Positions 37,332 through 45,922 of a stretch of 64,000 bases of DNA are shown here, piece after piece (the first letter of the stretch is position 1; the number at the start of each line of letters is the position of its first letter). The notes below the pieces were generated by a model. That model was not told the origin of the DNA and did not search any database. It worked only from the letters and a program-made list of their open reading frames with translations. The stretch spans positions 289,307 to 353,306 of the forward strand of contig JAUJOR010000005.1 in NCBI GenBank assembly GCA_030447525.1. The letters are read 5' to 3'. The position numbers and the translations under genes were made by a program. The stretch comes from Chloroflexota bacterium. GTDB taxonomy: Bacteria; Chloroflexota; UBA11872; UBA12225.

Positions 37332-37436
37332 ATGCTGATGCGCGCGACCATCGCCTTGTATGCCCTGGGGACGGCAGCCGTCGTCATCCTGCACGCCCTG
37401 GTGACCGTTGCCACGGCGCGCGACCGATCTGCATGA
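37332..37436 (+). CDS. Possible 34-residue single-TM small protein
   Basis: A short frame starts at an ATG with AGGGGA eight bases upstream and encodes one hydrophobic helix (RATIALYALGTAAVVILHAL) with a short charged tail. It might be a small membrane protein. It is short and has no homolog I know, so it is tentative. Confidence 0.35.
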   Translation: MLMRATIALYALGTAAVVILHALVTVATARDRSA

Positions 37437-37532
37437 CGTCCGCACCCTGAAGCTAACGGGGGCCCGCTCCAGAACGCAACGCAGCGCGGCGGAACCAAAC
37501 GTCCCGCCGCGCCGCAGGGATAGCACCAGCGC

Positions 37533-38018
37533 TCAGGCCAGCTTGGCCAGGTGCTCCTCCAGCCGCTCGTAGGACTCGGTCGCGCCCGTCTCCATGCCGG
37601 ACTGCAGCATCCGATCGCGGCTCTCCTTGTTGGGGAAGATCGACCGGGTGGTCACGGTCGTCTTGCCGTCGCGCTCCTCGAAGGTCATCTCCTCGGGCAC
37701 GTGCTCTCCGGGCAGCCCCTCCCAGCCGAACGTCCAGACGAACCGCTCCGGGGGCGTGACCTCGCGGACCTCGCCGTTGAAGCCGTTCTCTTCGCCGTTC
37801 GCGTCGCGGATGACCATCCGCCACGTGCCCCCCGGCCGGGCGTCGAGGGTGCAGACCGGCAGGGTGGTGCCCCTCGGCCCCCACCAGTGGACCACGTGCT
37901 CGGGCTTGGTGAATGCGTCGAAGACCAGATGACGCGGCGCATCAAAGGTGCGCTTCATGACGATCTCTGTGTCCGACGGCAGCTCGACGGTCAGCCTGGA
38001 TTGCTCACTCACGGCCAT
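37533..38018 (-). CDS. SRPBCC/AHSA1-domain protein
   Basis: 161 residues of the START-like AHSA1 family (VMKRTFDAPRHLVFDAFTKPEHVVHWWGP, then FEERDGKTTVTTRS and ESYERLEEHLAKL). These small ligand-binding-fold proteins are commonly paired with an ArsR regulator, as here: its start overlaps the upstream ArsR gene by 14 bases, so they are translated together. Ligand unknown. Confidence 0.9.
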   Translation of the reverse strand: MAVSEQSRLTVELPSDTEIVMKRTFDAPRHLVFDAFTKPEHVVHWWGPRGTTLPVCTLDARPGGTWRMVIRDANGEENGFNGEVREVTPPERFVWTFGWEGLPGEHVPEEMTFEERDGKTTVTTRSIFPNKESRDRMLQSGMETGATESYERLEEHLAKLA

Positions 38019-38349
38019 GCTGCTCCTCGTTTTCTTGCAGATCGCGTAGGTACTCGTCCAGTTGCCCGAACCGTTCCTCCCACATCCTTCGGTACTGCTC
38101 GACCCAGTCGGCGACCTCCTTCAGCCGCTCGGGCTCCAGGCGGCACGGCCGCCACTGGGCTTTGCGCCCCTGGGAGATCAGACCGGCCTTCTGCAGCACC
38201 TTGAGGTGCTTGGAGACGGTCGGGAGCTTCAGCGCGAAGGGCTCGGCGAGCTCATTGACGGTCGCCTCGCCCTGGGCCAGCCGGGCCAGGATCGCACGCC
38301 GCGTGGGATCAGCCAGCGCGGCGAAGGTCAGGCTCAAGTCATCATTCAT
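38005..38349 (-). CDS. ArsR-family transcriptional regulator
   Basis: 114 residues with a winged helix: LAALADPTRRAILARL is the N-terminal signature, LPTVSKHLKVLQKAGLI the recognition helix, and WRPCRLEPERLKEVADWVEQYRRMWEERF the C-terminal helix. The metal-binding cysteines of ArsR/SmtB (ELCVCDL) are absent, as expected for the AHSA1-linked subgroup. It probably represses its own operon. Confidence 0.92.
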   Translation of the reverse strand: MNDDLSLTFAALADPTRRAILARLAQGEATVNELAEPFALKLPTVSKHLKVLQKAGLISQGRKAQWRPCRLEPERLKEVADWVEQYRRMWEERFGQLDEYLRDLQENEEQHGRE

Positions 38350-38356
38350 CAGCTGT

Positions 38357-38385
38357 ACTTTACCTATTGACTAATTAGCCTAGAA
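38357..38385 (-). promoter_or_regulatory. Promoter/operator region of the ArsR operon
   Basis: An AT-rich stretch upstream of the ArsR start includes the palindrome CTAATTAG (38371-38378) and, on the minus strand, TTAGTCAATAGGTAAAGTAC. It is a plausible promoter with an overlapping ArsR-type operator. Confidence 0.4.
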
Positions 38386-38817
38386 GCAGGATACTCCTTG
38401 GAGCGATTTTTGTCAAGCCCCCGAGTTGCGCCGTAACCGATCTAACCCAGGGTAGGGATCGTTGCCGCACAACCCAGGTGCCTCTCCGAGGGGAGGTGAT
38501 GGGAGTGCGGCAACCACGTGAGCACGAGCCGGCGGCATCCCTGCGGGGCGGTACCTGAAGGCCGGGCCGGGGCGGTTGGTGGACGTATGCTGTGCGGTGG
38601 CGGGGTACCACCGGCGACCCGCGCCTGGCGGTGCTCCCGGGCATGCCCGTTGACAACGTAGCAGTCACAACACGGCCGAAGTTTCGCCGCCGGCGCCGAG
38701 CAGGATCGTTGAGGCCAGGCCCCTCAAGGAGCGCTCGACCTCAATGCAACAGAGGTGGCGCTGCCGCCGGGCGAGCGCCTGCCTATTGCCGCACCGAGGG
38801 CGCCACCTGACCTCCGT
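38386..38817. other. Intergenic stretch without a supported gene
   Basis: About 430 bases between the ArsR gene and the pseudogene at 38818. Short open frames in it have no convincing start, ribosome binding site or recognisable sequence. No structured RNA or repeat stands out. Confidence 0.5.
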
Positions 38818-39000
38818 ATGAGCAAGATCCTCGTGAACACCTTCCTGTCCCTCGATGGCGCGATGCGGGCCCCCGGCGGGCCACCAGAGGACCCCAGCGG
38901 CGGCTTTGAGCTCGGCGGCTGATCCGTCAACTACTGGGACGCCCTTATGGGCCAGCCGATGGATGAAACGATGGGGAGGCCGTTCGATGCACCCGCCCCC
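38818..39000 (+). pseudogene. Broken RibD/DHFR-like deaminase-reductase gene
   Basis: The frame begins MSKILVNTFLSLDGAMRAPG and continues EDPSGGFELGG-stop-SVNYWDALMGQPMDETMG, which matches the N-terminal third of small dihydrofolate-reductase-like (RibD C-terminal) proteins. A TGA replaces the Trp expected in GGWS. Homology ends near PFD at about 38990 and the rest of the domain is missing. This family often accompanies ArsR/AHSA1 pairs, so it may once have belonged to that cluster. Confidence 0.75.
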
Positions 39001-39084
39001 GGGACGAACATGCTCTACGCCCTCTGGGCCACTCCAGGCCCGCGGGATGCCGGTCCCAGCGTCCTGTGCGGCCCTTTCCAGGTA

Positions 39085-39090
39085 TATACT
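39085..39090 (+). promoter_or_regulatory. -10 box TATACT for truncated tRNA
   Basis: TATACT lies eleven bases before the first base of the tRNA fragment, the right distance for a tRNA promoter. Confidence 0.5.
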
Positions 39091-39101
39091 TTGCCTTTGC
39101 C

Positions 39102-39141
39102 GGGCCTATAGCTCAGCGGTAGAGCAGCTCCCTCATAAGGA
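39102..39141 (+). pseudogene. 5' half of a tRNA(CAT) gene, cut in the anticodon stem
   Basis: Acceptor strand GGGCCTA, D-arm GCTCAGCGGTAGAGC, anticodon 5' stem GCTCC and loop CTCATAA (anticodon CAT) are intact. The 3' stem begins GGA, then the sequence turns into TGACGCGG where GC should follow, and no T-arm or 3' acceptor strand comes after. It could be tRNA-Met or tRNA-Ile2. It is most simply explained by integration of foreign DNA into the tRNA gene. Confidence 0.8.
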
Positions 39142-39724
39142 TGACGCGGGGCTGCTCTCCCTCCTGGACGGCTGACGCTCTATCTGGCGGAAGTCCTGAG
39201 GTGTTCCCCTGCGTGCCGCCCCGTCCTCCCGTGTTCCCCCGGGATTCCCCCGCCGTTCCCCCGCGACAAGGGTGCCGCGAGATCTGGCCATGCCCTTGAC
39301 AGCAACGGCCGGCGCACCCTGGGGTGCGGACATCGTCCTCTCACGCTAGTTCTACTCCGTAAGTTACGCCGGGGGCGGAAGGTGTCACCTTGCCGGAGGC
39401 TACGCACCAGTGGACGAGGCCTTGGAGCAGCCAGACGAGCACCTGGCAGTGTATCGCCGGGAGGCTGGACCGGCGCGGCGGCGCGAGATCAGAGGGCGCG
39501 GATGCCGAGGGGGGCCCGGCGCCGCGGGGATAACAGCCAGGCGGTGGGTGACCAGGAAGCAGTAGGTATGCCGGGCCCGGCGTCAACAAACGAGTGGTAG
39601 CAGACATCCGAGCCAGGGCTCGGAACTGACGATGTCTGGCCCGACGAGAGCGGATGGACTAATGATCGCCCGAACATGCGTGTCGTGAGGAGCTCCACGT
39701 ACCGGGTCAGAACCGCCGCAGTCA
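39142..39724. other. Accessory DNA next to the tRNA fragment, no supported gene
   Basis: Roughly 580 bases with several short frames, none with recognisable sequence. No integrase gene lies here, although this would be a common place for one. The inner end borders the DUF5677 gene fragment. Confidence 0.5.
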
Positions 39725-39837
39725 TCAGGGAAGGTTGCGGCCACCGCCCGCGTCTCCATACTCCACGCGATACCACCGCTGGTGCGCTTGCTCTCCTACC
39801 TGCTTGAGCATGGAGTACTTCCTCCACACCGCCGCGA
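39725..39837 (-). pseudogene. Possible 3' end of the IS66-interrupted DUF5677 gene
   Basis: On the minus strand, directly outside the left IS66 end, one frame reads VWRKYSMLKQVGEQAHQRWY and ends at a TGA at 39725-39727. It has a protein-like composition and could complete the DUF5677-like reading frame cut off on the other side of the IS at 44070. Joining the flanks gives a continuous frame, but the exact junction is uncertain. Confidence 0.45.
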
Positions 39838-39882
39838 CGGGCTCGGTATGCGTTCACGGCCTCCGAAGCCGGATGACGCGTG

Positions 39883-40402
39883 CTACGCGGCAGCGGGAGT
39901 CGGTAGCAGCGGGGGAGGGGGCAGGCCACGCTGGACGGCAGTGCAGGCGTCGGTGAGGTAGTCCAGCACGGAGCGGCCGTGCTGGCGGCAGGTGGCGGTG
40001 ACGGTCAGCAGCCGTTCGGCGAAACGGGCGCCGCCCTCGGATTGGGTGCCGTAGGAGCCCTTGCGCCACAAGATGGCCGGCCGCAGCGCACGCTCGGCGG
40101 CGTTGTTGGTGGGCTCCACCCCATCGGCGTCCACGAACGTCCACAGCGCTGGCCACAGCCGGTCTAGCGCCCGGCACAGGGTGGCGGCTCGCGGATCGGG
40201 CCCGGCGAGGCCTTCATCGAGCAGGGTGTCGAACGCGTCCTGGACGGGCTGCATCTGGGCGCTGAGCCCGGCGCGGTCGAGGCGTCCCGCGCGAAACTGG
40301 TGCCAGACGGCGAACAGGTCCTGCACCAGCGCCAGCGCGGCCGTGCCGACCGCCGCGGCGGCGCCCCCGCGATCCACCAGTCCGCTGAAGTCCCGCTGGA
40401 GA
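39883..40402 (-). pseudogene. IS66 transposase, C-terminal part
   Basis: The minus frame gives HLQRDFSGLVDRGG through DGVEPTNNAAERALRP, the conserved IS66 C-terminal region with the catalytic Glu, and ends at 39883. It continues exactly, across the inserted element, from the N-terminal part that stops at 43060. Joined, the two parts make a transposase of about 486 residues. Confidence 0.88.
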
Positions 40403-40601
40403 TGCACCGTCCGAACGCAATCGCGGCGGTCGGGCAGATCGTGCAGCTCCGCGTCACGGTCGTGCTGCCCCTGGTGTCGGCGACCCGGCCGTACCAGCCG
40501 CGGGCAGTGCCCGCGCCGACCTCGTGAAGGCCCACGCGCCGCTGGTGTTCGACGACAATTAGCGCTGCCGGCGGCCAACCAGCCACGCCGGGGAGGCCAG
40601 C

Positions 40602-41015
40602 ATGCCGACTGACCCGCACACGACGACCACCGCGGACGCGAGTGGGTTGCACACCCCGTCGCGTAACGATAGCGTAACGATGATGAGTGTGGCATGTCCT
40701 GTCTGCGGGCGTGCCTTCCGGCCGGTGGGTCGCCGTCGCTTCTGCTCGGATGCGTGCCGCCAGGCCGCCTTTCGCCGGCGGCATCCCGGCGTGCCGCGGC
40801 CCGTGCCCCCGGTCCCGGGCCGCGCCGCCCGCCCCGCACGGCCGGTGACGGTCTACGAGTGTCCGTCGTGTGGGGCGCGACTGCTGGGGGAGCAACGCTG
40901 CGCCGAGTGCCACGTGTTCTGCCGGCGGATCGGCCCCGGTGGGCCGTGTCCCCACTGCGACGAGCCGGTCGCCGTCGCTGACCTTTTCCCTGACGACGGG
41001 AGCGGCGGGAGGTGA
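40602..41015 (+). CDS. Small zinc-ribbon protein of the recombinase element
   Basis: 137 residues with two or three zinc-binding clusters: CPVCGRAF then FCSDACRQAAFRRRHPG (like prokaryotic MYM/FCS-type fingers), followed by CPSCGARL...CAECHVFC and CPHCDEP. GGGAGG upstream supports the ATG at 40602; a later ATG at 40680 begins just before the first finger. It lies inside the element ahead of the recombinase and may assist DNA binding or regulation. Confidence 0.65.
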   Translation: MPTDPHTTTTADASGLHTPSRNDSVTMMSVACPVCGRAFRPVGRRRFCSDACRQAAFRRRHPGVPRPVPPVPGRAARPARPVTVYECPSCGARLLGEQRCAECHVFCRRIGPGGPCPHCDEPVAVADLFPDDGSGGR

Positions 41016-41126
41016 GACCCGGCGACGACGCCGGTGGGGCAACGGGTGCCCTGCGGCGCCCGCCCGGCGTGCCCCCCGCCGCCCCCTGGTCCCGTCCGTG
41101 CCGCCTCCCCTGGCGGAGGTGCCACT

Positions 41127-41408
41127 GTGGCCGTGCCGCCAGATTCCCCCCGCCGTGCCGCCTGCCCGTGGGTGGTCCGCTCGGTCGTCGTGCGGGCACG
41201 CGACGGGCCCCAGCGCCTGGCGCAGGTGTACCGCTTGCTGCTCGCCGACTCCGGGGCCGCGCGGCCTGTGGCGGCCGCCACGGGCCCCGCCCAGCCCGCC
41301 ACCGGCGCCGCGTGCGCCCCCCGCCAGAAGGAACCCGCCAATGACCCCGTCTCCCCTGCCGCCTCTGCCCCCAGCCTCCGCCGGCGGGCCCCCAGCGCCG
41401 CCCCCTGA
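41127..41408 (+). CDS. Small protein overlapping the recombinase start
   Basis: 93 residues from a GTG with GGAGG nearby. The recognisable middle part is VVRSVVVRARDGPQRLAQVY followed by RLLLA, which reads like a short conserved alpha/beta segment; the rest is Ala/Pro-rich. It overlaps the recombinase gene by about 68 bases in another frame, so the two are probably translated together. Family unknown. Confidence 0.45.
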   Translation: MAVPPDSPRRAACPWVVRSVVVRARDGPQRLAQVYRLLLADSGAARPVAAATGPAQPATGAACAPRQKEPANDPVSPAASAPSLRRRAPSAAP

Positions 41409-43057
41409 GACGCGGGCGGCGGCCATCTACGCCCGCGTCTCGACCGAGCGCCAGGACCTGGCGCAGACTATCGACAGCCAACTCGCCATCCTGCGCGCCT
41501 GGGTGCGCGAGCGTGGCTACCCTCTGGCGGACGAGCACGTCTACTGCGACCGCGGGTACAGCGGCGCGCGGTTGGACCGCCCCGCGCTCGACCGGCTGCG
41601 TGACGAGGCGCAGGCCGGCGCCTTCGACGTCGTCGCGGTCCTCACGCCCGACCGCCTGGCGCGCAAGTACGCCTACCAGGCGCTGGTGCTGGAGGAGCTG
41701 CGCCGCGCTGGGTGCGAGGTGGTCTTCGTCCAGCGCCCCATCAGTGATGACCCCAACGACCAGCTGCTGCTCCAGATCCAGGCGGCGGTCGCCGAGTACG
41801 AGCGGGCGGTGCTCGGCGAGCGCTTCCGGCGGGGCAAACTCCAGCGGGCGCGCGCCGGCCAGGTGCTCAGCCACGCGGCGCCGTACGGCTACCGCTACGT
41901 CCCGCGACGGGAGCAGGCGGTCGGGCACCTGGTCGTGGAGGAGAGCGAAGCGGCCATCGTGCGGCTGGTCTACGACTGGGTGGCCGAGGAGCGCCTGACC
42001 ATCCGCCAGGTGCTCAAGCGGCTCAACGAGGGGGCGTGGCGGCCCCGGTCGGGGAAGCCCTACTGATCCCCGTCGGTCCTCCACCACATGGTGGCCGACC
42101 CGGTGTACGTCGGGACGGCCTACGTCAACCGCTACGCCTACGTGGTGGCCGCCAAGCCCCGCCGGCCGGACAGCCCCCGCGCCGGCACCGCGACCGTGCG
42201 GCAGCTGCGCCCCCGCGAGGAGTGGATCGCCGTCCCCGTGCCGGCCCTCGTGGACCAGGAGACCTTTGACCGCGTGCAGGCCCAACTCGCCCGCAACTCG
42301 GTGCTCTCGTTCCGCAATAACACCAAGCACACCTACCTGTTGCGCTGCCTGCTGACCTGCGGCCGCTGCGGCTTGGCCATGTTCGGGGTGACCTACCTGG
42401 CCCCCCGTGACGCGCACGCGCGCCGCTACTACCGCTGTGCCGGGAAGGATCCCGTGCTGCGGGGCCACGGCCGCGTCTGCCCGCGGCGGCCGGTCACCTG
42501 CGACGTGGCCGACGCCGCCGTGTGGGACCATCTGGTGGCGCTGCTCAACGCGCCCGAGCGCCTCCTGGAGCAGTTCCACCAGCAGGCGCAGTTCGCGGCG
42601 CAGGGCGACGCCCACGAGCGGGCCGAGGCCCAGCGCCTCACGGCGCGGCTGGAGCGGTTGGGGCGCGAAGACCGCCGGCTGCTGGATGCCTACCAGGCCG
42701 GCATCCTCTCCTTGGCCGAGCTCGCCGAGCGCCGCGATACGGTGAACCAGCGCCGGCAGGCGGTGGAGGACCAGCGCGAGCAGCAAAGTCGGCTCCGCCG
42801 GGAGCGCGCCCACGCCCAGACGGTCCTGACCGACCTCCGGGCCTTCTGCGCGCGAGTCCGCACGCGCCTGGCGGCGGCCACCGTCGCCGACCAGCAGGCT
42901 ATCCTGGCGCTGCTGGTGGAGCGTATCATCGTCCACGACGACCATCTGGAGGTCCGCCATGTCATCCCCCTGCGCACGCCAGACAGCCCGACCCCAGCGA
43001 ACGGCGGCCCGGCACCACCGCGGTCAGCAGCGAATCTGGGATTGCGTTCGGATGGTC
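41341..43057 (+). pseudogene. Large serine recombinase with an in-frame TGA
   Basis: The catalytic domain has YARVSTERQDLAQTIDSQL (Ser nucleophile), DRGYSGARLDRPAL and DRLARK, and the recombinase domain starts at PYGYRYVPRREQ. At codon 242 a TGA (42064) interrupts GKPY-stop-SPSVLHHMVADPVYVGTAY, where the family has Trp. The same frame continues with the zinc ribbon CLLTCGRCGLAMFG...YRCAG and the coiled coil, to the right end of the element. No stop lies in frame within the element. AAGGAA precedes the ATG. If the TGA is read as a stop, only the catalytic part is made. Confidence 0.85.
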
Positions 43058-43059
43058 TG

Positions 43060-43995
43060 GGCCCAGCAGACCTGCCGGCACGTCTCCTCCAGCCAGGCGT
43101 AGGCGCTGTAGCGGTCGCTGCCCACGACGCCGGCGTCGTCCTCCCCCAGCAGGGCCTTGATGACCCGACTGCCGCGGCTGGTCGCAATCGTGAAGACGGT
43201 GGCGAGTCCGGTGGCCACCACCCACAGCCACGCCGTCCGTCCCGCGTGCAGCCAGCGCGTCTCATCCGCGTTGACCACTGGCGACGCCGGCAGCGTGGCG
43301 CCTACCGCGGCGACCGGCCCCGCGAGGGCCAGGGCGGTGGCCCGGCACAGCCCGGCGACGCTCCCGGCGGCCAGGGGCGCATCCAGCAGCGTGCCACACA
43401 CGTCCGCCACCTGGCGCTGGCTCAAGTGGTACTGGCCGTGCAACACCGCTACCGTCGCCTGTAGCCGCGGCCCGAAGGCCCCCGCAGGCACATCCGCCGG
43501 CAGCGTCGCCCGCGTCGCGGCGCCACAGGCGGGGCACCGCACCCGGTGCAGCCGGTGCTCCGTCACCACCGCCCGCCCAGGCGGCAGGTCCGTCACCTGG
43601 TGCGCCACGAACCCGTCGCTCGGCGCCGTGGTCGGCACGGGCGCCGTGCAGTGCGCGCACGTCGGCGGGCGGTGGTCCACCAGGCGGTCCACGCGCTCCG
43701 GCGGCACCACTGCACGCTGGTGCGCCACGTGCCCCGACTGGCCACCACGCGCTCGTCCGGTGGGCGCCCCCGGCGACCGGCGGGGCGCCTGCGGCGGGTC
43801 AGACGATGGGGGCCGCGAGGAGTTGCCCGAGTGCTGGCCCAGCCGCGCCTGCAACTCCCGCACCTGACCGGTGAGCGTCACGACCTGTCCCGCCAACGCG
43901 ATCAGGACCGCTTGCACCGTCGCGTCCAGCGACTGCCACACTGATTCCGGCAGCAGCGGCACACCTTCCGGCGTGCATGGTACGTCCACGCTCAA
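43060..43995 (-). pseudogene. IS66 transposase, N-terminal part
   Basis: Starts at an ATG at 43995 and contains the leucine-rich coiled region (VVTLTGQVRELQARLGQHSG), NSSRPPSSDPP, a zinc finger (CAHCTAPV and CPACGAATR) and the first catalytic motifs VVNADETRW and GVVGSDRYSAY. It is cut after CRQVCWA by the serine-recombinase element, where the IS66 family continues HLxRDF. Confidence 0.9.
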
Positions 43996-44069
43996 CAGAA
44001 CGTGTCGTACCCAGCCCCGGTGTCCTCACCCTACCCTGCCACCACCCCCGTGAACGGATACCGGGCTCG

Positions 44070-44845
44070 AGGTCAATCCCCTTCAGGCGACGAGCCGCTG
44101 CCACTCGATAGACGGCCATTGAGAGGATGTCCGAAAGCACGCGGAAGGCGTGGCTTGCTTCCAGTGTTCTTTCTCTCTCCTGGCTGCGCTGCGCTCTCTC
44201 CCACCTGATCGCGACACCATCCCCATCTTGATGGAGCAGGTGGCTGCTCACCCCATATCCGTGCGCAAGCGTGCGGAAAGCATGGCCGCCTGGGACGTCG
44301 GACGTGGCCAGTGTGCCTAGCATATGGGTGAGCGATCAACGCTGATTCAGGGCATTGCGGACTTTGGAAGTTTATTTTGCCTTCAAAGCAGCGAGCTGCT
44401 CCTCAGGCAGCAACAGGTCTTGGAGGGGGCGCCGTTGATCAGCCGAAACATGGCCTACCGAAAGGATCTCCTGCGCACGATTATGCCGATTGATGCGGCT
44501 GATCTCGCGCCAGTCGTGCCAGTACTCGTTGACCCGATTCTTGCGCTCTTCTTCGTCGCGCGTGCACATGAAGGCAAGCTTGCAGGTTCCCTCGACAACC
44601 GAACGGACCAGCATGTCGGCATCCCACACACTCCGGAGATCGATCAGGACGAGCGCGCTGAATGATGTTAGCGTGCAACTCATGGCAAGCTGACCAAGCA
44701 CCTGATCGGATTCGCGGTGCTCATCGCTTTGCTGCTGGAAGAACGGCTGAAACAAGGTCGAACAGTCGTTTAGGGCGGCACGACAGTTTCCAGCCCAAAC
44801 CTCCAGATCATCCTCGATGGCGATCTCGGGCGCGGGGTCAGTCAT
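44070..44845 (-). pseudogene. DUF5677-like protein gene, broken by stops and IS66
   Basis: The frame starts at ATG 44845, overlapping the TAA of the DUF4420 gene by one base. It encodes SFSALVLIDLRSVWDADMLV and RSVVEGTCKLAFM, like DUF5677 helical proteins. A TAA at 44372 and then a TGA (in QR-stop-SLTHML) interrupt it, yet the same frame goes on with HGYGVSSHLLHQDGDGVAIR and SHAFRVLSDILSMAVYRVAAAR until IS66 begins at 44069. It was the last gene of the defence-like operon and is now non-functional. Confidence 0.75.
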
Positions 44846-45918
44846 TAGACGTCTCTAGCTCGAGTTCTCGTCGTTAGCGTGCGAACCCTGCCCGCCGCTG
44901 GTGAATGCCCAACCGGACGCGCAGCCTGAAAGAGTCCGCCGCGATACGCCATGTCAGAGGCAACGAGCGAAGCGATGTCATCGAGGTCGGACTTGAAGTG
45001 GACGTCACTTACTTCAGACGGCAGGTCACCATGCACGCATGGGACTAAAGAGACATCATAGAACGCACATGACGCGATCGCGTGCTCGTAGTCAAAGCGA
45101 TAGGTTGCCGCAAACCGCCAGGACGCCCCGAGCAGATCGGCTACGACCGTGAAAATGCGCATAGCTCTGGCCGGATCACCGGCGAGGCGACCAAGGATCT
45201 CGTCCTGGAGGTCTTGTACCGACGCGCCGCCTGCGGCGCGGTCCATCAGCACGGATGCGATGACCACTGCTGCACCCGGTGGGGGTGTCAGTTGCGCCAG
45301 TGAGAAGTGATGGACCCGTTGCCTACCCTGCGCACTCTTGACTTCCAAGAGCTGATCTTGGGCGCTGAAGTCGTACAGATCGTTGGGCGTGGCGTGCCAG
45401 GCGTCGATCAGTTGCGTGGGCTCTGACGCTCGCGCGATGAGCAGAAGTTCGGCCCACAACCCCTGAATGGTCTTGCGCGGAGGCGCAGAGTGCGCCCTAA
45501 ACAGTTCCACGAGTTGGCTGATCGCACGGACAACCTCCCCTGCCGTGGGGTCTGGTGGTACGGCGGCCAGCAGCGTCTCGAGTGACCGCAAGAAGTAGCG
45601 CTCAAGCTCCTCATCGGCGTCGCGACACGTGACAAGCGTGAAGATGCCGGTGTCGGTGGTTCCCTCGTCGTTAACCATCGTGCAGAGCACGCTGTGCCGG
45701 ACGGATAGGTGCTCGAATGCTCGGGGCGCAGGTGCCCGCCCGCCCAGCGTGACTGAGTGTGCGACAAGAAGACACGCGTCACCGTTAGCCGACATCGCCA
45801 AACGATGTCGGCCGTGACCGGGTATGGGTCGTGCGCTGAATACGAAGTCGGGATCCGACTCGCCAGCGTCCGGCCTGGAGATCTCCGAGTAAAGTGCAGC
45901 GAGACCCGTCGCCGCCAC
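44845..45918 (-). CDS. DUF4420 PD-(D/E)XK nuclease-like protein
   Basis: 357 residues. The core QDQLLEVKSAQG has the ExK catalytic pattern of the restriction-endonuclease fold, preceded by ELLLIARASEPTQLIDAWHA, as in DUF4420 proteins that accompany Z1-domain ATPases. It lies four bases after the Z1 gene on the same strand. Within the system it is the best candidate for DNA cleavage. Base composition of this operon is visibly lower in GC than the flanking chromosome. Confidence 0.8.
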   Translation of the reverse strand: MAATGLAALYSEISRPDAGESDPDFVFSARPIPGHGRHRLAMSANGDACLLVAHSVTLGGRAPAPRAFEHLSVRHSVLCTMVNDEGTTDTGIFTLVTCRDADEELERYFLRSLETLLAAVPPDPTAGEVVRAISQLVELFRAHSAPPRKTIQGLWAELLLIARASEPTQLIDAWHATPNDLYDFSAQDQLLEVKSAQGRQRVHHFSLAQLTPPPGAAVVIASVLMDRAAGGASVQDLQDEILGRLAGDPARAMRIFTVVADLLGASWRFAATYRFDYEHAIASCAFYDVSLVPCVHGDLPSEVSDVHFKSDLDDIASLVASDMAYRGGLFQAARPVGHSPAAGRVRTLTTRTRARDV

Positions 45919-45922
45919 GCTC

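Larger units (their letters stand above)
40403..43057 (+). mobile_element. Serine-recombinase element inserted in IS66 transposase gene
   Basis: The 2655-bp insert is flanked by the dinucleotide TG (40403-40404 and 43058-43059). Its two ends are inverted: CACCGTCCGAACGCAATC at the left and, read inward from the right, GACCATCCGAACGCAATC. It carries a large serine recombinase and two small genes. Removing one TG copy plus the insert restores the IS66 sequence CWAHLQRDF in frame, so the boundaries are fixed to the base. Confidence 0.88.
39838..44069 (-). mobile_element. IS66-family element interrupted by a second element
   Basis: Imperfect terminal inverted repeats bound the region: CGGGCTCGGTATGCGTTCAC at 39838 onward and, read inward from the right, CGAGCCCGGTATCCGTTCAC from 44069, 17 of 20 identical. 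Inside lies a single IS66 transposase gene cut in two by a 2.65 kb insertion; without it the IS is about 1.58 kb. I see no IS66 tnpA/tnpB partners and no 8-bp target duplication. Confidence 0.8.

Noticed and set aside
39142..39724. Integrase gene beside the split tRNA
   Set aside because: No tyrosine or serine integrase motif is present in any frame of this stretch.
39883..42960. A 1025-codon open frame on the minus strand
   Set aside because: Only its last part is real (IS66 C-terminus). The rest is the antisense of the serine recombinase and the small genes of the inserted element.
38818..44845. Genome-wide TGA-to-Trp reassignment
   Set aside because: Intact housekeeping genes such as ppc end at TGA, and DUF5677 also has a TAA, so decay is the better explanation.
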